Shown: positions 1 through 11,092, numbered from the stretch's first letter. The stretch: DNA of 64,000 nt from Telopea speciosissima (GCF_018873765.1 NW_025317377.1:118519-182518), one strand, 5' to 3'. Notes: generated from the sequence alone by a model not told the origin. Made by a program: numbers and translations.

Positions 1-2150
1 CCAAAATTATGCCAAAATTTTAAAATTTTAAAATGAAAAATCAACCCCACAAGGGGAGGGACATAAAACATTGAAAAATATGCCCCAAAAGTTACTGCTT
101 TGACCAATAGAGGGCACCACGACGTAGGCCTCGAAAAAACAATGCCATAGAGTCCGAGAACAGCCAAAACGGACTAAGGGTTCACATGGGCAATACGTGT
201 TAGGGTTTTCAATGAGAAACCCCTAAGGGAATTATTTATTGAATTTAACAAGTGGTATTAGAGCCTTCCCATATGACCTAGAATCAACAAAGGATATTTT
301 ACATCAAAAATTTTAGAAAACCATACGTATCCGCTGTCGAAATAAGGAAGCACATGTAGCTTTGATACCACTTGTTAGATTCAATAAACAATTCCCTTAA
401 GGTTTCTCATTGCAAACCCTAACACGTATCGCCCATATGAACCCTAAAACACAAACAATAATTAAAATAATAAGGGAGAGATTACAGTACCTTGTACCTT
501 CGTATACTGATGAAGAATAATAGATATCATAATAAGAATCTCCTCCTTACTTTGTCCTTGGCGAATCAACCCTTGAAGGGATCTTCTGTAGTCTCTCGTT
601 CTTCACCGTGAACACCCTTTTCTTATGGGAAAAATTGAGAAGTGAATGCTAACATGACTGCAGGGACCCTCCTAATTAGTAATTATAATAATACTGTCCC
701 AAAATCCTAACCCATTTCCACAATGGATTTGGGCTAACCCATCCCAATCAGAACCGGGTAACATGCTTGAACCAACTCCAGTATTAGGATCCCCACCAAT
801 TGAACCGGACCAAGTAATTAATCTGGCCCATAAAATTTCTTTGGAAATTTCTTACAAGATTTTCAAGTAGAACTTTTATTTTTTGGGCTAACATAAAGTT
901 TTTTTAATCCGGTAATAGGCTAACAGAAGTTAACGATAGATAAATTGCATTCATTTTGCCAAATGGCATTTCAAGTGCAGCAACCTTAAGAGTTGAATAG
1001 GAAGACGACAACTTATATTCTATTAGTGTCAAATTTCAGTTCCTAGCTCAACTAGATGGCCCAAATCATCCAAGCATGAGGTGGTTTCGACCACTTTTAT
1101 CTACTTGATTTTAACACGTAGAAGCTTTTATTTTTGGGCCAAAATTTGGATACAAGAGTTAGGCAGGTTCGGCCCTTTTGAAATCTGGGTCGTAACTCGT
1201 AACCAACCTGCCATCTGACAAAAAATCATGAAGCCAACTATATATGTAGAATAACTCTCTAATTTTATTAGGTATGTTTTTCCAACTAGGATAATGTTGT
1301 TTACAAGCTTGTCTTCAAGATTCACATATATAGTTCTTCGAAGTGATGTGGCAATTTAGATTGTCAATAGATAGGAAAAGGTTTGGATTGACCACGTGTA
1401 TAATTTTATAGTCGAATTCAATCAATTATCCCCTTTACCATTTTCATGGTCATTGTCCTAATGTGAACCAATATGGACATGTACCATCTTTTTGTGTTGT
1501 ACAATAAGATTAAGATCAAGGATCTGTCGATGTCTAAAGCCTTAGATTGAGCCTGGCTCGGCCCAGCATGACCCTGATTTTATATAACTATATAATTATT
1601 ACATATTATATTTAAGGCTTTAAGACTTAAGGATTATTTTTAAGACTGAATGATGTTGAAGATATCTCATTTTTTAAGTACATTTAGGAACAAACGACCC
1701 AAAAATAAATAAAGGGGGGGCAGCAAAGGACAATCAAGGCCAACCCGGCCCTGATAAAAATTAGGGTCAATCAGGGCCAACTTGGCCCAGCTCGGCTTGA
1801 TCAGAGTCAATCAGGTCTATGCTGGCTAGCTGAGACCGCTAAGGATGGGCCTGGACTGAGAAATTTCATCTCAATCGTTGGGTTAGTTTGGGCTTGGGCT
1901 GAGCTAAGAGGACTCAAGGATGGGCTGGAGTTTTAAAAAAAAAATAGGCCCTGTTTCACACTTTCACCTCTATCTATGAAAATATACCTGATGAGATGTT
2001 TGGTAAGGGGTTTGGAATGAAAATTTTTTTTGGATGAGTTAGAAATGAAACAAAGATGAACTCTGTAATTGTGGCCTTCAATCGCTCATTTTAACTAGTA
2101 AACAGTACATCAATTATTTAGGTAAAGGAAATGATAAAGGCACATTGCAT
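1..2150. other. Gene-free flank, old repeat DNA
   Basis: No convincing coding region was seen on either strand; the open stretches are short and unlike known families. It contains an inverted repeat (separate entry) and, near 1730-1900, a run rich in degenerate GGCC/CAGGGCCAA words such as decayed retrotransposon DNA often shows. A TGGTATTAGAGCC word at 252-264 resembles a tRNA-Met primer binding site, but no LTR pair was found around it. Confidence 0.5.
179..442. repeat. Inverted repeat with primer-binding-site-like word
   Basis: Arms at about 179-264 and 359-442 are reverse complements of each other with a few mismatches. Both carry the words AACACGTAT..GCCCATATGAA and GATACCACTTGTTAGATTCAATAAA or their complements. 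The spacer is about 95 bp. The left arm ends in TGGTATTAGAGCC, close to the plant retrotransposon primer binding site TGGTATCAGAGCC. It looks like two LTR/PBS junction pieces in inverted orientation. No target-site duplication was found. Confidence 0.6.
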
Positions 2151-2212
2151 AAAAGAGAATGAATAATCGATCAGGACCCTATGGGACTAATTATAAAGTG
2201 ACCATTGAGGGT

Positions 2213-2653
2213 TTACTTTTGCTGCAGATACTTCTTCTTCTCTGCTTCGTTCATAAAAGAGGTGAGAGGGAAGGACTTGCCGACCCCCATGGGTGTCTTG
2301 AAGGTAATCTTGTTGCCATCCATGCACATCTCTACTATGGGAACCCACATCATCAACTGCTTGCTCTTCACACCAGTCATCTTCTTCATCCTCCCCTTCT
2401 CCACGTACGCCGTCGTCTCAGCAGCATAACTTGCCTTGGTATTGGTTGCTACATTGAAATGCTCGTACGCGGCCTTGCATTTCCACCATACAAAACCTGT
2501 GGCTCTCACCCTCCCACATTCTTCTAGTTCTCTAGTGGGAAGGACACCACTAGGGAATCCCAACTCTTTTATCAGTTCCTCTGAAAATCGATCACAAGCT
2601 TCTTTTCCACACACGATTTCAGCTGCTGCTCTCTCATCTTCTTTGCTAGCCAT
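2213..2653 (-). CDS. DUF538 family protein, copy A
   Basis: An uninterrupted 146-residue reading frame of the plant DUF538 family (At5g01610-like small acidic proteins; function not established). The start at 2653 was chosen because MASKEDERAA is the usual family start. An in-frame ATG at 2716 would add 21 residues with no family likeness and lies in the likely 5' UTR. Family features are KELGFPSGVLP near residues 31-41, ECGRV..TGFVWWK in the middle, AYVEKGRMKKMTGVKSKQ, and the C-terminal core TPMGVGKSFPLTSFMNE. There is no signal peptide or membrane segment, and the frame appears intronless. A TATA box lies about 100 bp upstream. It is about 95 % identical to copy B at 10549-10986, and the similarity extends into both flanks. 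Confidence 0.9.
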   Translation of the reverse strand: MASKEDERAAAEIVCGKEACDRFSEELIKELGFPSGVLPTRELEECGRVRATGFVWWKCKAAYEHFNVATNTKASYAAETTAYVEKGRMKKMTGVKSKQLMMWVPIVEMCMDGNKITFKTPMGVGKSFPLTSFMNEAEKKKYLQQK

Positions 2654-2752
2654 GGTTGAGATTCTAAAGTAAATGGAGGAGAAACTCTTCGCTACTTGTT
2701 TGTTCTTAAAGAACAATGTTGTGTTGTAGTTTGAGCATCCGTATATGCAGGC

Positions 2753-2760
2753 TATTTATA
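2753..2760 (-). promoter_or_regulatory. TATA box of DUF538 copy A
   Basis: The minus strand reads TATAAATA about 100 bp upstream of the chosen start codon. Copy B has the same octamer at almost the same distance, which supports both start choices and shared promoter ancestry. Confidence 0.65.
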
Positions 2761-2769
2761 ATATAAAGC

Positions 2770-3632
2770 TATTATTTTATTTGCTTTCTTTTCTTTTCAC
2801 ACCTCATTTTCGAGAAGCCTTCCAAAGTCACAGGAGACAATTTGACTGTTACAAGACCTTCAAGAGCAAGGGTCAACGGAGCCACCGAATTCAAGAATGG
2901 CAGGCTTGAAGTCTTCTTTGAGTAATTCATACCGGGCGGCGTTAACAAGGGGAAGCCGTTGAGAGATCATAAAAAGTGATCTCTCCAGCTAGGGCATGGG
3001 TACACCAAATCCATGCCATCCCTACTCTCCCTGTTTACCCACCTAACTATGTCGGGGTAATGTAGTAACTTTCAATAGCCCTGTCCTACACTCCTACCCA
3101 GATAACAAGGGGACTGTCTTTTCACATAGAGAGGAGCTAAGAGATGGACTCATGGGAGTGTTGTAGCTACACTCCCAGTAGAGTTCTTTTTCCCAATATT
3201 AAAGTTCTCATATGTCTCATATTTTTATAATTTATGGTATATCGCTACTTTTTGCCAAACTATTCTTCTTTTAAAAAATTAATATATTTATTAATTAGAA
3301 AAAGGTCTTATGCATGGTTGTGTCTTACAACCGTTGGATGGAGGAGAGAGGGGGATGTGTTATTACACATCTGCCCCCACCCTCATCCAACAGTTGAAAG
3401 ACACGATTATGTTCATATATGGTTGTGCATAAAAACTGGATCGTATTTATTTACATGAATTATTTATGACAATGCAAGGATCCGCTGCGTCGGGTGGGAA
3501 GCATGGGTTTTTCTTTTCTTGGAAATGGTCCTATCTTCGAGGACTAATGGTGTGAGATGTGTGTGGTTAAAGACAGGGTTCTATATAAAGGGGTTGCACA
3601 ATCATTGGGGTTTGGGATCATGCAATATATAA
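2770..3632. other. Upstream flank of DUF538 copy A; gene-free
   Basis: The first part, to about 2945, is the copy A promoter region and matches about 11240-11350 upstream of copy B (shared words include GGAGCCACCG and GAAGTCTTCTTTGAGT). Beyond that no gene is seen. The stretch contains a small fold-back repeat (separate entry). Confidence 0.5.
3308..3422. mobile_element. Small fold-back (MITE-like) element, copy 1
   Basis: CGTTGGATGG..GGGGGATGTGT is followed after four bases by its complement ACACATCTGCCCCC..CATCCAAC, and the outer arms GGTTGTGTCTTACAACC / GAAAGACACGATTATG continue the pairing. A related hairpin is at about 10190-10275. No clear target-site duplication was read, so the class is undetermined. 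Confidence 0.5.
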
Positions 3633-4870
3633 GATGGAGTCGCTACCTAGGATTAGGGCCTAGTACCCGATTGGTGTAACCCTATAAGGGCTCCATGATT
3701 CCATATGGTCTGCTCAAAGAATTTGGGTAAGCTGTCAAGTTACGAGAGTGGGATGGTGTTAAGCACCCACCTTGCTCGGTTAAACCAATCTTTCCACTAG
3801 ATGTTTGATTTCGAATGTTCTCCCATGATGACTTAATTTATACTAACATATATGATAATAAATATATGAAAAACTAAAAAATAGTGAAAATATGCTTAAA
3901 CGATCTACATTATGCCAAATAAATGACCAAAATGAAAATGTGTACCTGGCGGTAAAACTTACCAAAAACACGAAAAAATGTGCAATGGGTCGCCACGCAG
4001 CTCAGGTGCAGATGGACAGACTACCTGACTCTCTCTTGTCGGGCAGAATAACGGCTTATCAAAAATATATCGCTTAGGGCTTCCTAGACTTTGGCAGTGC
4101 TTCCACGCTATGTTATCGAATCACCCACAGGGCTTCCTGGACTCCGACTGGGCTTTTGCTTTGTATTGTCGAATCTCCAATAGGACATCCTGGACTCCAG
4201 CAAGGCTTCCGCGCCGTATCCCCGAATCACCAATAGGGCTTTCGCGCCTTATCACCAACGGGGCCCTCAAAGGGCCAAAGTAAATAGAAACTAAAGTCTA
4301 AAAAAGAAAGATCTTCTTTAGGGACCAAACCCTCTCTCTCTCTCTCTCTCTAAATTTTTAGATTTTTTAGGCTTTCTCAGGATTTTCCAAGGCTCATATG
4401 GGCGTTCCCCCACTATCAAACTCTTAAACTGTGTTTTTTGAAAGAAGAAGGGCCCTCTATTTATAGAGGGTCCCAGAAATCTGAGATGAGTCGACTAGGG
4501 CTCTAGTCGAGTTAGGCCAGGGGTTGGGCTAAGTCAACTGGGGCTCCAATTAACACAACCCAGTTCGAGTGGCCCACCCGAGCTTGGGTGGGTCCGCGGT
4601 CTAGGCTAGACTTTGACCCCCTCCGGTTAGTGTTTCTTGTTTCCGGGCGATGCCGCCAAACTTCGGACGGTATTGCCGACTTTATGTGGTTTCCATTTGA
4701 ATTCTGGGAGACATCAACCAAGTCTGGATCGGTATGGTCATGTTTCTTGTGTCTGGGTCTTTTATCATGGGTTTATGGGTGACTTGAGGGAGCCGTCATC
4801 TGTCCATGTTCGTGTTGTCATCATTGTCAGGGGTGACAAATTCCAGTGTCTACAGTTTTCCCATCTTTGA
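3633..4870 (-). mobile_element. LTR and 3' end of a Tat/Ogre-type gypsy element
   Basis: On the minus strand an LTR starts TGTAGACACTGG at 4854. It is preceded by a purine-rich tract (AAAGATGGGAAAAC, about 4855-4868) that fits a polypurine tract, and by a segment typical of the 3' end of Tat/Ogre interiors. A promoter-like CTATAAATAGAGGG lies inside (about 4450-4468). On the left the LTR runs to a conserved stretch ending TAGCGACTCC near 3635-3645, resembling the LTR/primer-binding junction of this lineage. The left border and the 5-bp duplication are not resolved. No coding domain of the element remains in the window. Confidence 0.55.
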
Positions 4871-5175
4871 TCGAGACCTGGGCCAACAGTTGAAGGGCGA
4901 AAACAAAAGATCACCTGATTTTGTCACCAGGAGTATGTACTACCGTCACTTTTCTCATAGGTGATGGAGTTGAAACGATAAAAAGCACTTTTTGGTAATC
5001 GATTAATTATGCAAGTTGCCTACTATAAGGCTCTTCTATGAAATCCAAATATGCAATAACAATATGATGAAGATGATATGAAAAATTATAAAAAATGCAT
5101 ATGTTGTTGCTTTTCTTAGCCAAGTTGTGAGGGTGGTAAGGCACCAGTTGACCAAAAATGAGGGAAATTTGAGAT

Positions 5176-6196
5176 GATTCGGCACATTTCGGCCAAAAAC
5201 CGCATGATACAGGATTGATACGATGCTTTTCTGCTGAATTCCTGAGACTTTTATGATTAATTCGGCACCCTTCAGCCGAATCCCGCATGGTACTAAAATG
5301 ATATGGCGCTCGTCTGTTGAGTTCCTGAGACTTTTAAGATTAATTCGGTGCCCTTTGCCGAATTCCATATGGTATATGAATGATACGGCGCTCATCTGCC
5401 GAGTTCCTAAGACTTTTAAGATTAATTCGGCACACTTCGACCAAATTCCACATGGTACAGGAATGATATGGTGCTCGTCTGCCGAGTTCCTGAGACTTTT
5501 AAGATTAATTTGGCGCCCTTCGGCCGAATTCCACATGGTACAAGAATGATACGACGCTCGTCTGCCGAGTTCCTAAGACTTTTAAGATTAATTCGGCACC
5601 CTTCGGCCGAATTCCACATGGTACAGGAATGATACGATGCTCGTCTGCTGAGTTCCTGAGACTTTTAAGATTAATTCGGCGCCCTTCGATCAAATTCCAC
5701 ATGGTGGAGGAATGATACGGCGCTCGTTTGTCGAGTTCCTAAGGATTTTAAGATTAATTTGGCACCCTTCGACCGAATTCCACATGGTACCCGGATGATA
5801 CGACGTTCTTCTACCAAGTTCCTGAGACTTTTAAAATTAATTCGATGCCCTTCGATTGAATTCCACATTGTACAGAAATGATACGACACTCTTATGTCGA
5901 GTTCCTTAGACTTTAAGAATAATTCAACGCTCTTCTGCCAAATTCCACATGGTACAGGAATGATACAATGCTCTTTTGCCGAGTTCTTAAGACTTTTAAG
6001 ATTAATTCGGTGCCCTTCGGCCGAATTCCACATTGTACAGGAATTATACGGCACTCTTATGCCGAGTTCTTGAGACTTTTAAGATTAATTCAGCGCCCTT
6101 TAGCCGAATTCCACATGGTACAGAAATGATATGGTACTCTTCTGCCGAGTTCCTGAGACTTTAAGATTAATTTGGCGCCCTTCGGCCGAATTCCAA
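5176..6196. repeat. 83-bp tandem array, about 12 units
   Basis: The motif ATGATACGRCGCTC recurs at about 5295, 5380, 5463, 5546, 5629, 5712, 5795, 5878, 5961, 6044 and 6127, a constant 83-bp step. A diverged unit precedes these. Each unit holds AATTCGGC-8 nt-GCCGAATT, a perfect 8-bp stem, and TTTTAAGATTAATT. Units differ by scattered substitutions. Because 83 is not a multiple of three, the open minus-strand frames that cross it rotate from unit to unit and are not protein-coding evidence. It lies just upstream (in minus orientation) of the polypurine tract and LTR at 3633-4870. Confidence 0.9.
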
Positions 6197-6647
6197 AAGT
6201 ACACCTAATGTTGAAGTGGTCTTCTTCAATGTCAGACGGGCAACTTTAAAGCGGGGCGACTTCGGTTGGCTCTATAAAAGCTCACTGGAGGCTGGGCAAT
6301 GTTACCGGGGGCTGGGGAGCCTTGCCTAAGGTTGGGCGGCACCACCAGTAGCCTGGTGGCTCCGCCAGTGCTTTTGCGGACCCGCCCAAGCTCGATTGGT
6401 GCCACCCAAGCCCAGACTTGGTCTATAAATAGAGGGCTTCCCCCCCTCCCTTCTGAGACCGAATTTGATGCTTAGCTCTGCCGATTTTTTGCCAGAATCT
6501 CCCTAAAATACTTTTTTGTTCTATTTCATTTACTTCCAAAATGGCTTTGTGGATATCTGGGCATAATTACCAGATTCGGATGGGTTTTAACGGCGTTGAT
6601 GAGAAAGTCGATTGGTATTCAGGGTCCAGTCTAAAGGACTCTAGACG
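6197..6647. other. Unassigned repeat DNA with TATA-like site
   Basis: No coding region is recognised. A plus-strand TCTATAAATAGAGGG at 6422-6436 resembles the promoter of an LTR, preceded by degenerate GGCTGGG/CACCNNCAGG words. It joins the truncated LINE at about 6648. It may be part of the same retrotransposon as the 83-bp array, but no border was found. Confidence 0.35.
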
Positions 6648-8640
6648 TCATATGTGTTGCGACTCCTTATTGGAGGCCACCCACCAAATTTGCTTCAAAA
6701 TACCAGCCACGTCCATATCCATAATTTTCTTTACCCTGAATTCCCTTTCAGTCTTAGGTTTACAGATCGATTCCCAGGCAATGTAGTGGATTTTCCTTTC
6801 CATTTTGTGCCCCATCAAAAGAAAACGAGAGAACATAGATTCTAGCTTCGTCATAACTGTTCTAAGAAGTCCAAAGAGCCCTGACCAATAATGTAACCAC
6901 CTTGTAGTACAGAGGAGATAAGCTGGAGGCACAGAGAAGTTTAGATTTTCATCCTTCCAATCTTCCTCTAATCGTGTCAAAGAGGGGAGTACAATCAAAA
7001 TTCTTCAATTTCCCTAAGATCAAAGGCACCCCAAGGTATCTAATAGGCAGCGGAGTATCTATAAACCCTGTCAACCTCACCAACGGGTCTCTAATGAGAG
7101 GAGCCACACCCCCAACAATAATAGTTGATTTGGAATGGTTCAACTGAAGACCAAACAAGTTGGAAAATGAAGTTAGTGTCTCCATCACTATAGAAACTGA
7201 TAAACATTATGCTTTTACAGAAATCATTAGATCATCTGTAAATACCAAATGAGATAGAAACATAGGTCTGCATTGAGTCAATAATTGAATTCTTTGAGCA
7301 TCAACTAAACCTCCAAGCATATGAGAGAAACCTTCAATAGCAAGAGCAAAGAGCTAGGGAGACATTGGGTCTCCTTGATGAATACCTCTCCCTCCTGCAA
7401 AGTACCCAACAGGACTTCCACTAACCAATACTGAGAATCTAGTCGAAACAATATATTGCTTCACCCAGTCAATGAATTTCTCTAGGAATCCCATAGTAGC
7501 CATGCAGTAAAACAAGTAATTCCAGTTTAAGAAGTCGAATGCCTTATGAAAATCAATCTATAAAATGGCATAGGGGGACAAGTTTTTTTTTAGTCAACCC
7601 CCTAACCACATCATGACAAACTAAGATGCTGTAAACAATGGATCTATCTCCGATAAAGATTGATTGGTTCAGGGAAACTAGATGACCAACTACAGCCTGA
7701 ATGCTATTGGCAATAATTTTTTTAATGAATTTGTAAAGTAGATTGCAAAGAGTTATAGGCCTATAGCTATTGAATACCACTAACTGATCAGACTTTCGAA
7801 TAAGGCAAATAAAATTTGAATTCATTGACCAAGGCATCAAGGATGTGGAGAAGAACCATTGGACTGCTGCAATGAGGTCCAAACCAATGATGTCCCATGA
7901 GCTTTTGAAGAAGAAAGCATTGAATCCATTAGTCCCAAGAGCTTTGTTATCCTTACATGAAAAGACAATATTCTTGATCTCATCTGCTAAAACTTCAGCC
8001 ACCAGAATACTCCTATGGGAATCATCCAGGGTACGAGACCAAGACAAGATGTTAGGAATTAGGGCCCCTCCTCGTTGCTTTGACGAAATAGCCTAGAAAA
8101 GTATTTGACTGCCTCTGCTTTGATCTGATTGGGATTGCAGGTGGATGTGCCATCTTCCTTAACGACTACTAGAATATGATTGACATCATGCCTGCAACTA
8201 ACCGCCTTGTGAAAAAACCCATTTTTCCCATCATCTAACTTCAACTAGTTTTTTCTTGCCTTTTGCTTTAGGAGCTCCTCCTCCTCCTCCCATAGGGCAG
8301 CCACATTGATTGATTTTGTTTCTTTCTCTTAAATTTCCATGATATCGTTCCCCGGATCAAGAGTGAGAGCCCTTTGAATCGATAAGAGAATGGACTCTGC
8401 TGATTTGACTCTCTCAAAAACATTTTCAAAAGCTAACTTGTTCCAAGCCTTCAATCTCCTCTTTACATTCTTTAATCTGAACGCCAAGCAAGAGAGAGGG
8501 TTCATCCCAGTTGGAACAGTCTCTCTCCACCCTTGGAGCACAACTTCATTGAAATAAGTCCTAGAAACCCAAGAGTTGAAGAATTTGAAGGGCTTTGGGC
8601 CAAAATTGTTGTCACCTAAAATGGTCAACCTATTAGGAAA
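6648..8640 (-). pseudogene. LINE reverse transcriptase remnant
   Basis: Fragments in several minus-strand frames rebuild an L1 reverse transcriptase order. KPFKFFNSWV opens the linker (8640-8329), DGKNGFFHKAV follows (8244-8059), then the fingers with FNSYRPITLCNLLYKF (8047-7553), IHQGDPMSP near 7370, the active-site box VFTDDLMIS near 7232, and LPIRYLGVPL (7188-6949). The last part covers the thumb to about 6648. At least four frame breaks separate these pieces, so no functional enzyme is made. Confidence 0.8.
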
Positions 8641-8645
8641 TAACA

Positions 8646-9064
8646 ACACAACAAAATGGTGATTTGCAAAAGAAGAAGAGAAAGAGAAAACACACACACA
8701 AGATGATGATTTACGTTGTTCACCCCCAAGAAGGTAGGCTACATCCATGATAGAGTGATAGATCCAGATCCACTATTTTTGTGAAGAAAATACAAAACCT
8801 CTCTCACACACTCACATCTCGCAAAGTGATAACAACTATATATAGTAACAATATAGAGAAAACCCTAAGCCCACGAAAGTACAAAACTGCCTCCAGAAGC
8901 CCACCCGGTTTGGTTCAAGTTCCGAACCAACATAGGGCGAATAATATATCAAATCGAAGATCTTGACGAGCACTTTTTGGCTTTTTACGTGCGTTTTGAA
9001 GGCGAAACAATCCACCGAAGAATCAACAGTATTTTCTGGATTAAAACGCAGATCAGGCTTCACC
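8646..9064. mobile_element. 419-bp insertion in the LINE
   Basis: LINE reading stops at about 9064 and resumes at about 8645. The heptamer AATAACA occurs on both sides (8639-8645 and 9065-9071) and fits a target-site duplication. Taking out the insert with one copy of the heptamer rejoins the LINE frame. The insert has TATATATAG near 8840 and a TTTACGTTGTTCACCCCCAA stretch like those near the ends of some plant retroelements, but no protein or clear termini. It could be a solo LTR or a SINE-like element. Confidence 0.55.
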
Positions 9065-9797
9065 AATAACATAGCATAATAGGGTTGTGGTCCAAAATTC
9101 CTGGAGATAAAAGTTCAGCTTCAGAGCTTCTTAGTTGATCCAACCAATGAGTGTTGATTAGAACTCTATCAAGCTTGCACATAATCCTTCTAGGACTTAT
9201 TTGACCATTGCACCAAGTATAAAAATTCTCTTTCCCCATGATATCAAGAAGTCTGGCATCGAAGATCAATCTATTAAATTCATTCACCGCAAGCTGAGCA
9301 ATTCCATCACCTCTATTTTTCTCATCATGGTTCCTCACTACGTTGAAATCTCCAAACACTGCCCAAGGACCAGCCATGGTACTAGATATAGCATTCAAAT
9401 CATTCCATAATTCACTATGGTTATCTGCACTATTGGAGCCATATAATGCTATACAATGCATCCTAATCGACATACCTTGGATGGCCACAGCCATATGGAT
9501 GAGCTGAGGCGAAGTCTTGAGAATATCTACCTTGAAGGAAGATGAATCCCACCCGACCCAAATCCGCATAGGAGAGTGAGGGCTGCAATTATGGGCACAA
9601 TCCCACTTGTGAGCAACTGGCTTGAAGATACTGTCTTTGCTGTCTTCTTTCACTTTGGTTTCCAAGAGAACGCAAAACTTTGCAGAAGAATTTCTAATCA
9701 AGTCTTTTATCACTCTTTGTTTTCCAGGGGCATTGAAGCCTCTGATGTTCCAACACAAAAGCTTCATTGGGTTATCTTTGCAATTGGTGACGAACAA
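9060..9797 (-). pseudogene. LINE endonuclease domain fragment
   Basis: A 245-residue open frame matches the exonuclease-endonuclease-phosphatase fold of L1 elements, which nicks target DNA for target-primed reverse transcription. Visible motifs are LLCWNIRGF near residues 13-21 (metal-site Asn), LLETK (catalytic Glu), VFGDFNVV (Asp/Asn pair), KLDRVL, and LDHNPI in place of the usual S/D-DH-P motif. The frame runs into inserted DNA at about 9064, where LINE homology stops. Not a host gene. Confidence 0.85.
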
Positions 9798-10042
9798 TTC
9801 CTCTTTATTGAATTTTCCTTCACCAATGGTGATGTGTTGCTATGATTAACGGACTCTAGGTTCTTTGTTAACTCCCACCCCCAATTGTTGTTGGTCTATA
9901 ATACCCTTTTCTAGTTCAATAAGAAGTTCAGATAGAGTTGAAGAGAAGCTGTCTTTTTGTTTTTTTTTTTTTTTGGATGCCTTGAATGAAACATTATGAT
10001 TTTAGAAATCATCAATCATTTGTTGGTCTGGCAATTGTTTTT

Positions 10043-10045
<3 letters not shown>

Positions 10046-10077
<32 letters not shown>

Positions 10078-10121
10078 AACCACACACCAATCCCACATAT
10101 ATATATATATATATATATATT
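10046..10121. repeat. AT dinucleotide microsatellite, two blocks
   Basis: (AT)n runs at about 10046-10075 and 10096-10121 are separated by ACAAACCACACACCAATCCC. This is a simple repeat; open frames of Tyr-Ile repeats across it are artefacts. Confidence 0.95.
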
Positions 10122-10189
10122 TGGTTCAATTGTTTTATTGTTATGGTAAAGAACAATTCTTCTTTATTGAATTTTCCAAAGATGGTATA

Positions 10190-10275
10190 CACTGCCGTGT
10201 CTCCAACCATTGGATAGGTGAGAGAGGGGATGTGTAATTACACTTCTGCCTCCCATCCCCATTCAACGATACAAA
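10190..10275. mobile_element. Small fold-back (MITE-like) element, copy 2
   Basis: CCATTGGATAGGTGAGAGAG..GATGTGTAATTACAC..CCCCATTCAACG forms a hairpin related to the one at 3308-3422. Just left of it, a roughly 28-bp piece of the LINE (GAACAATTCYTCTTTATTGAATTTTCC, 9793-9820) is repeated at 10150-10177. Confidence 0.45.
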
Positions 10276-10548
10276 AACTGGGTCCCTGTGTTATAAAGAA
10301 CTAACTATTTGGTTAAGACATTAGAATGAACAAATTTTTTTGGTAGAAGAATGAACAAATTAACACCTACACAAAGGTGGCACAACATCATGGTTGAAAT
10401 GATCCATTTTTTTATTATCGGTTCCATTTTTTTGGTAAACCATTTATTATCGGTTCATGAAATAATAAAGGTACATAGATTGAGGCAAATAAATAAGGCA
10501 TAGAGTAGATAGAGTAGATAGTAGAGGATGAATAATCGATCATGCACC

Positions 10549-10986
10549 CTATTGCTTGAGATAATTCTTCTTCTCTGCTTCGTTCATAAAAGAGGTGAGA
10601 GGGAAGGACTTGCCGACACCCATGGGTGTCTTGAAGGTGATCTTGTTCCCATCCATGCACATCTCTACTATGGGAACCCACATCATCAACTGCTTGCTCT
10701 TCACACCAGTCATCTTCTTCATCCTCCCCTTCTCCACGTACGCCGTCGTCTCAGCAGCATAACTTGCCTTGGTATTGGTTGCCACATTGAAATGCTCGTA
10801 CGCGGCCTTGCATTTCCACCATACGAAACCTGTGGCTCTCACTCTCCCACATTCTTCTAGTTCTCCGGTAGGAAGGACACCACTAGGGAATCCTAACTCT
10901 TTTATCAGTTCCTCTGAAAATCGATCACAAGCTTCTTTTCCACGCACGATTTCAGCTCCTGCTCTCTCATCTTCTTTGCTAGACAT
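10549..10986 (-). CDS. DUF538 family protein, copy B
   Basis: An intact 145-residue DUF538 frame starting MSSKEDERAG and ending TAG. The start at 10986 aligns with copy A. An upstream in-frame ATG at 11031 adds 15 residues that do not match the copy A extension, so it is judged 5' UTR. All family blocks are present (KELGFPSGVLP, TGFVWWK, MKKMTGVKSKQ, TPMGVGKSFPLTSFM). Differences from copy A are few (for example Ala to Gly near residue 10, Cys to Arg near 14, and the last residues KNYLKQ against KKYLQQK), and both copies stay open. The pair is a direct tandem duplication, with the LINE and Tat/Ogre DNA between them presumably added later. Confidence 0.9.
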   Translation of the reverse strand: MSSKEDERAGAEIVRGKEACDRFSEELIKELGFPSGVLPTGELEECGRVRATGFVWWKCKAAYEHFNVATNTKASYAAETTAYVEKGRMKKMTGVKSKQLMMWVPIVEMCMDGNKITFKTPMGVGKSFPLTSFMNEAEKKNYLKQ

Positions 10987-11084
10987 GGTTGAGATCGATA
11001 GACTTAAGAGAATGGAGAAGGAACTCTTCACTAATTGCTGTTAAAAGAGTAATATTGTGATGAAGTCTGAGCATCGATACAGTC

Positions 11085-11092
11085 TATTTATA
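11085..11092 (-). promoter_or_regulatory. TATA box of DUF538 copy B
   Basis: TATAAATA on the minus strand, about 100 bp upstream of the start codon, in the same context as copy A. Confidence 0.65.

Larger units (their letters stand above)
6648..9960 (-). mobile_element. Degenerate L1-type LINE, truncated at both ends
   Basis: The minus strand carries, in order, an apurinic-like endonuclease (9797 to 9060), a linker (8640 to 8329), a reverse transcriptase (about 8244 to 6949) and the start of the post-RT region (6998 to 6648). The zinc-knuckle C terminus is absent, and only a scrap resembling the end of ORF1 lies upstream (about 9850-9985). Several stops and frameshifts break it. The reverse transcriptase active site reads FTDD where plant L1 elements usually have F/YADD. 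A 419-bp insertion sits between endonuclease and linker. Confidence 0.85.

Noticed and set aside
2213..2716. Longer DUF538 start at 2716 (and 11031 for copy B)
   Set aside because: The extra N-terminal residues differ between the two copies while the rest is nearly identical, and the family starts at the downstream ATG.
4512..4870. Short frames on both strands inside the Tat/Ogre LTR
   Set aside because: Non-coding LTR sequence; no family match and contradictory overlapping phases.
5007..6054. Overlapping minus-strand open frames with NSAEG..INLKSLRNSA repeats
   Set aside because: They are translations of the 83-bp tandem array; 83 is not divisible by three and all phases stay open, so this is no evidence for a protein.
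9986..10237. Frames with long Tyr-Ile runs
   Set aside because: Translation of the AT microsatellite.
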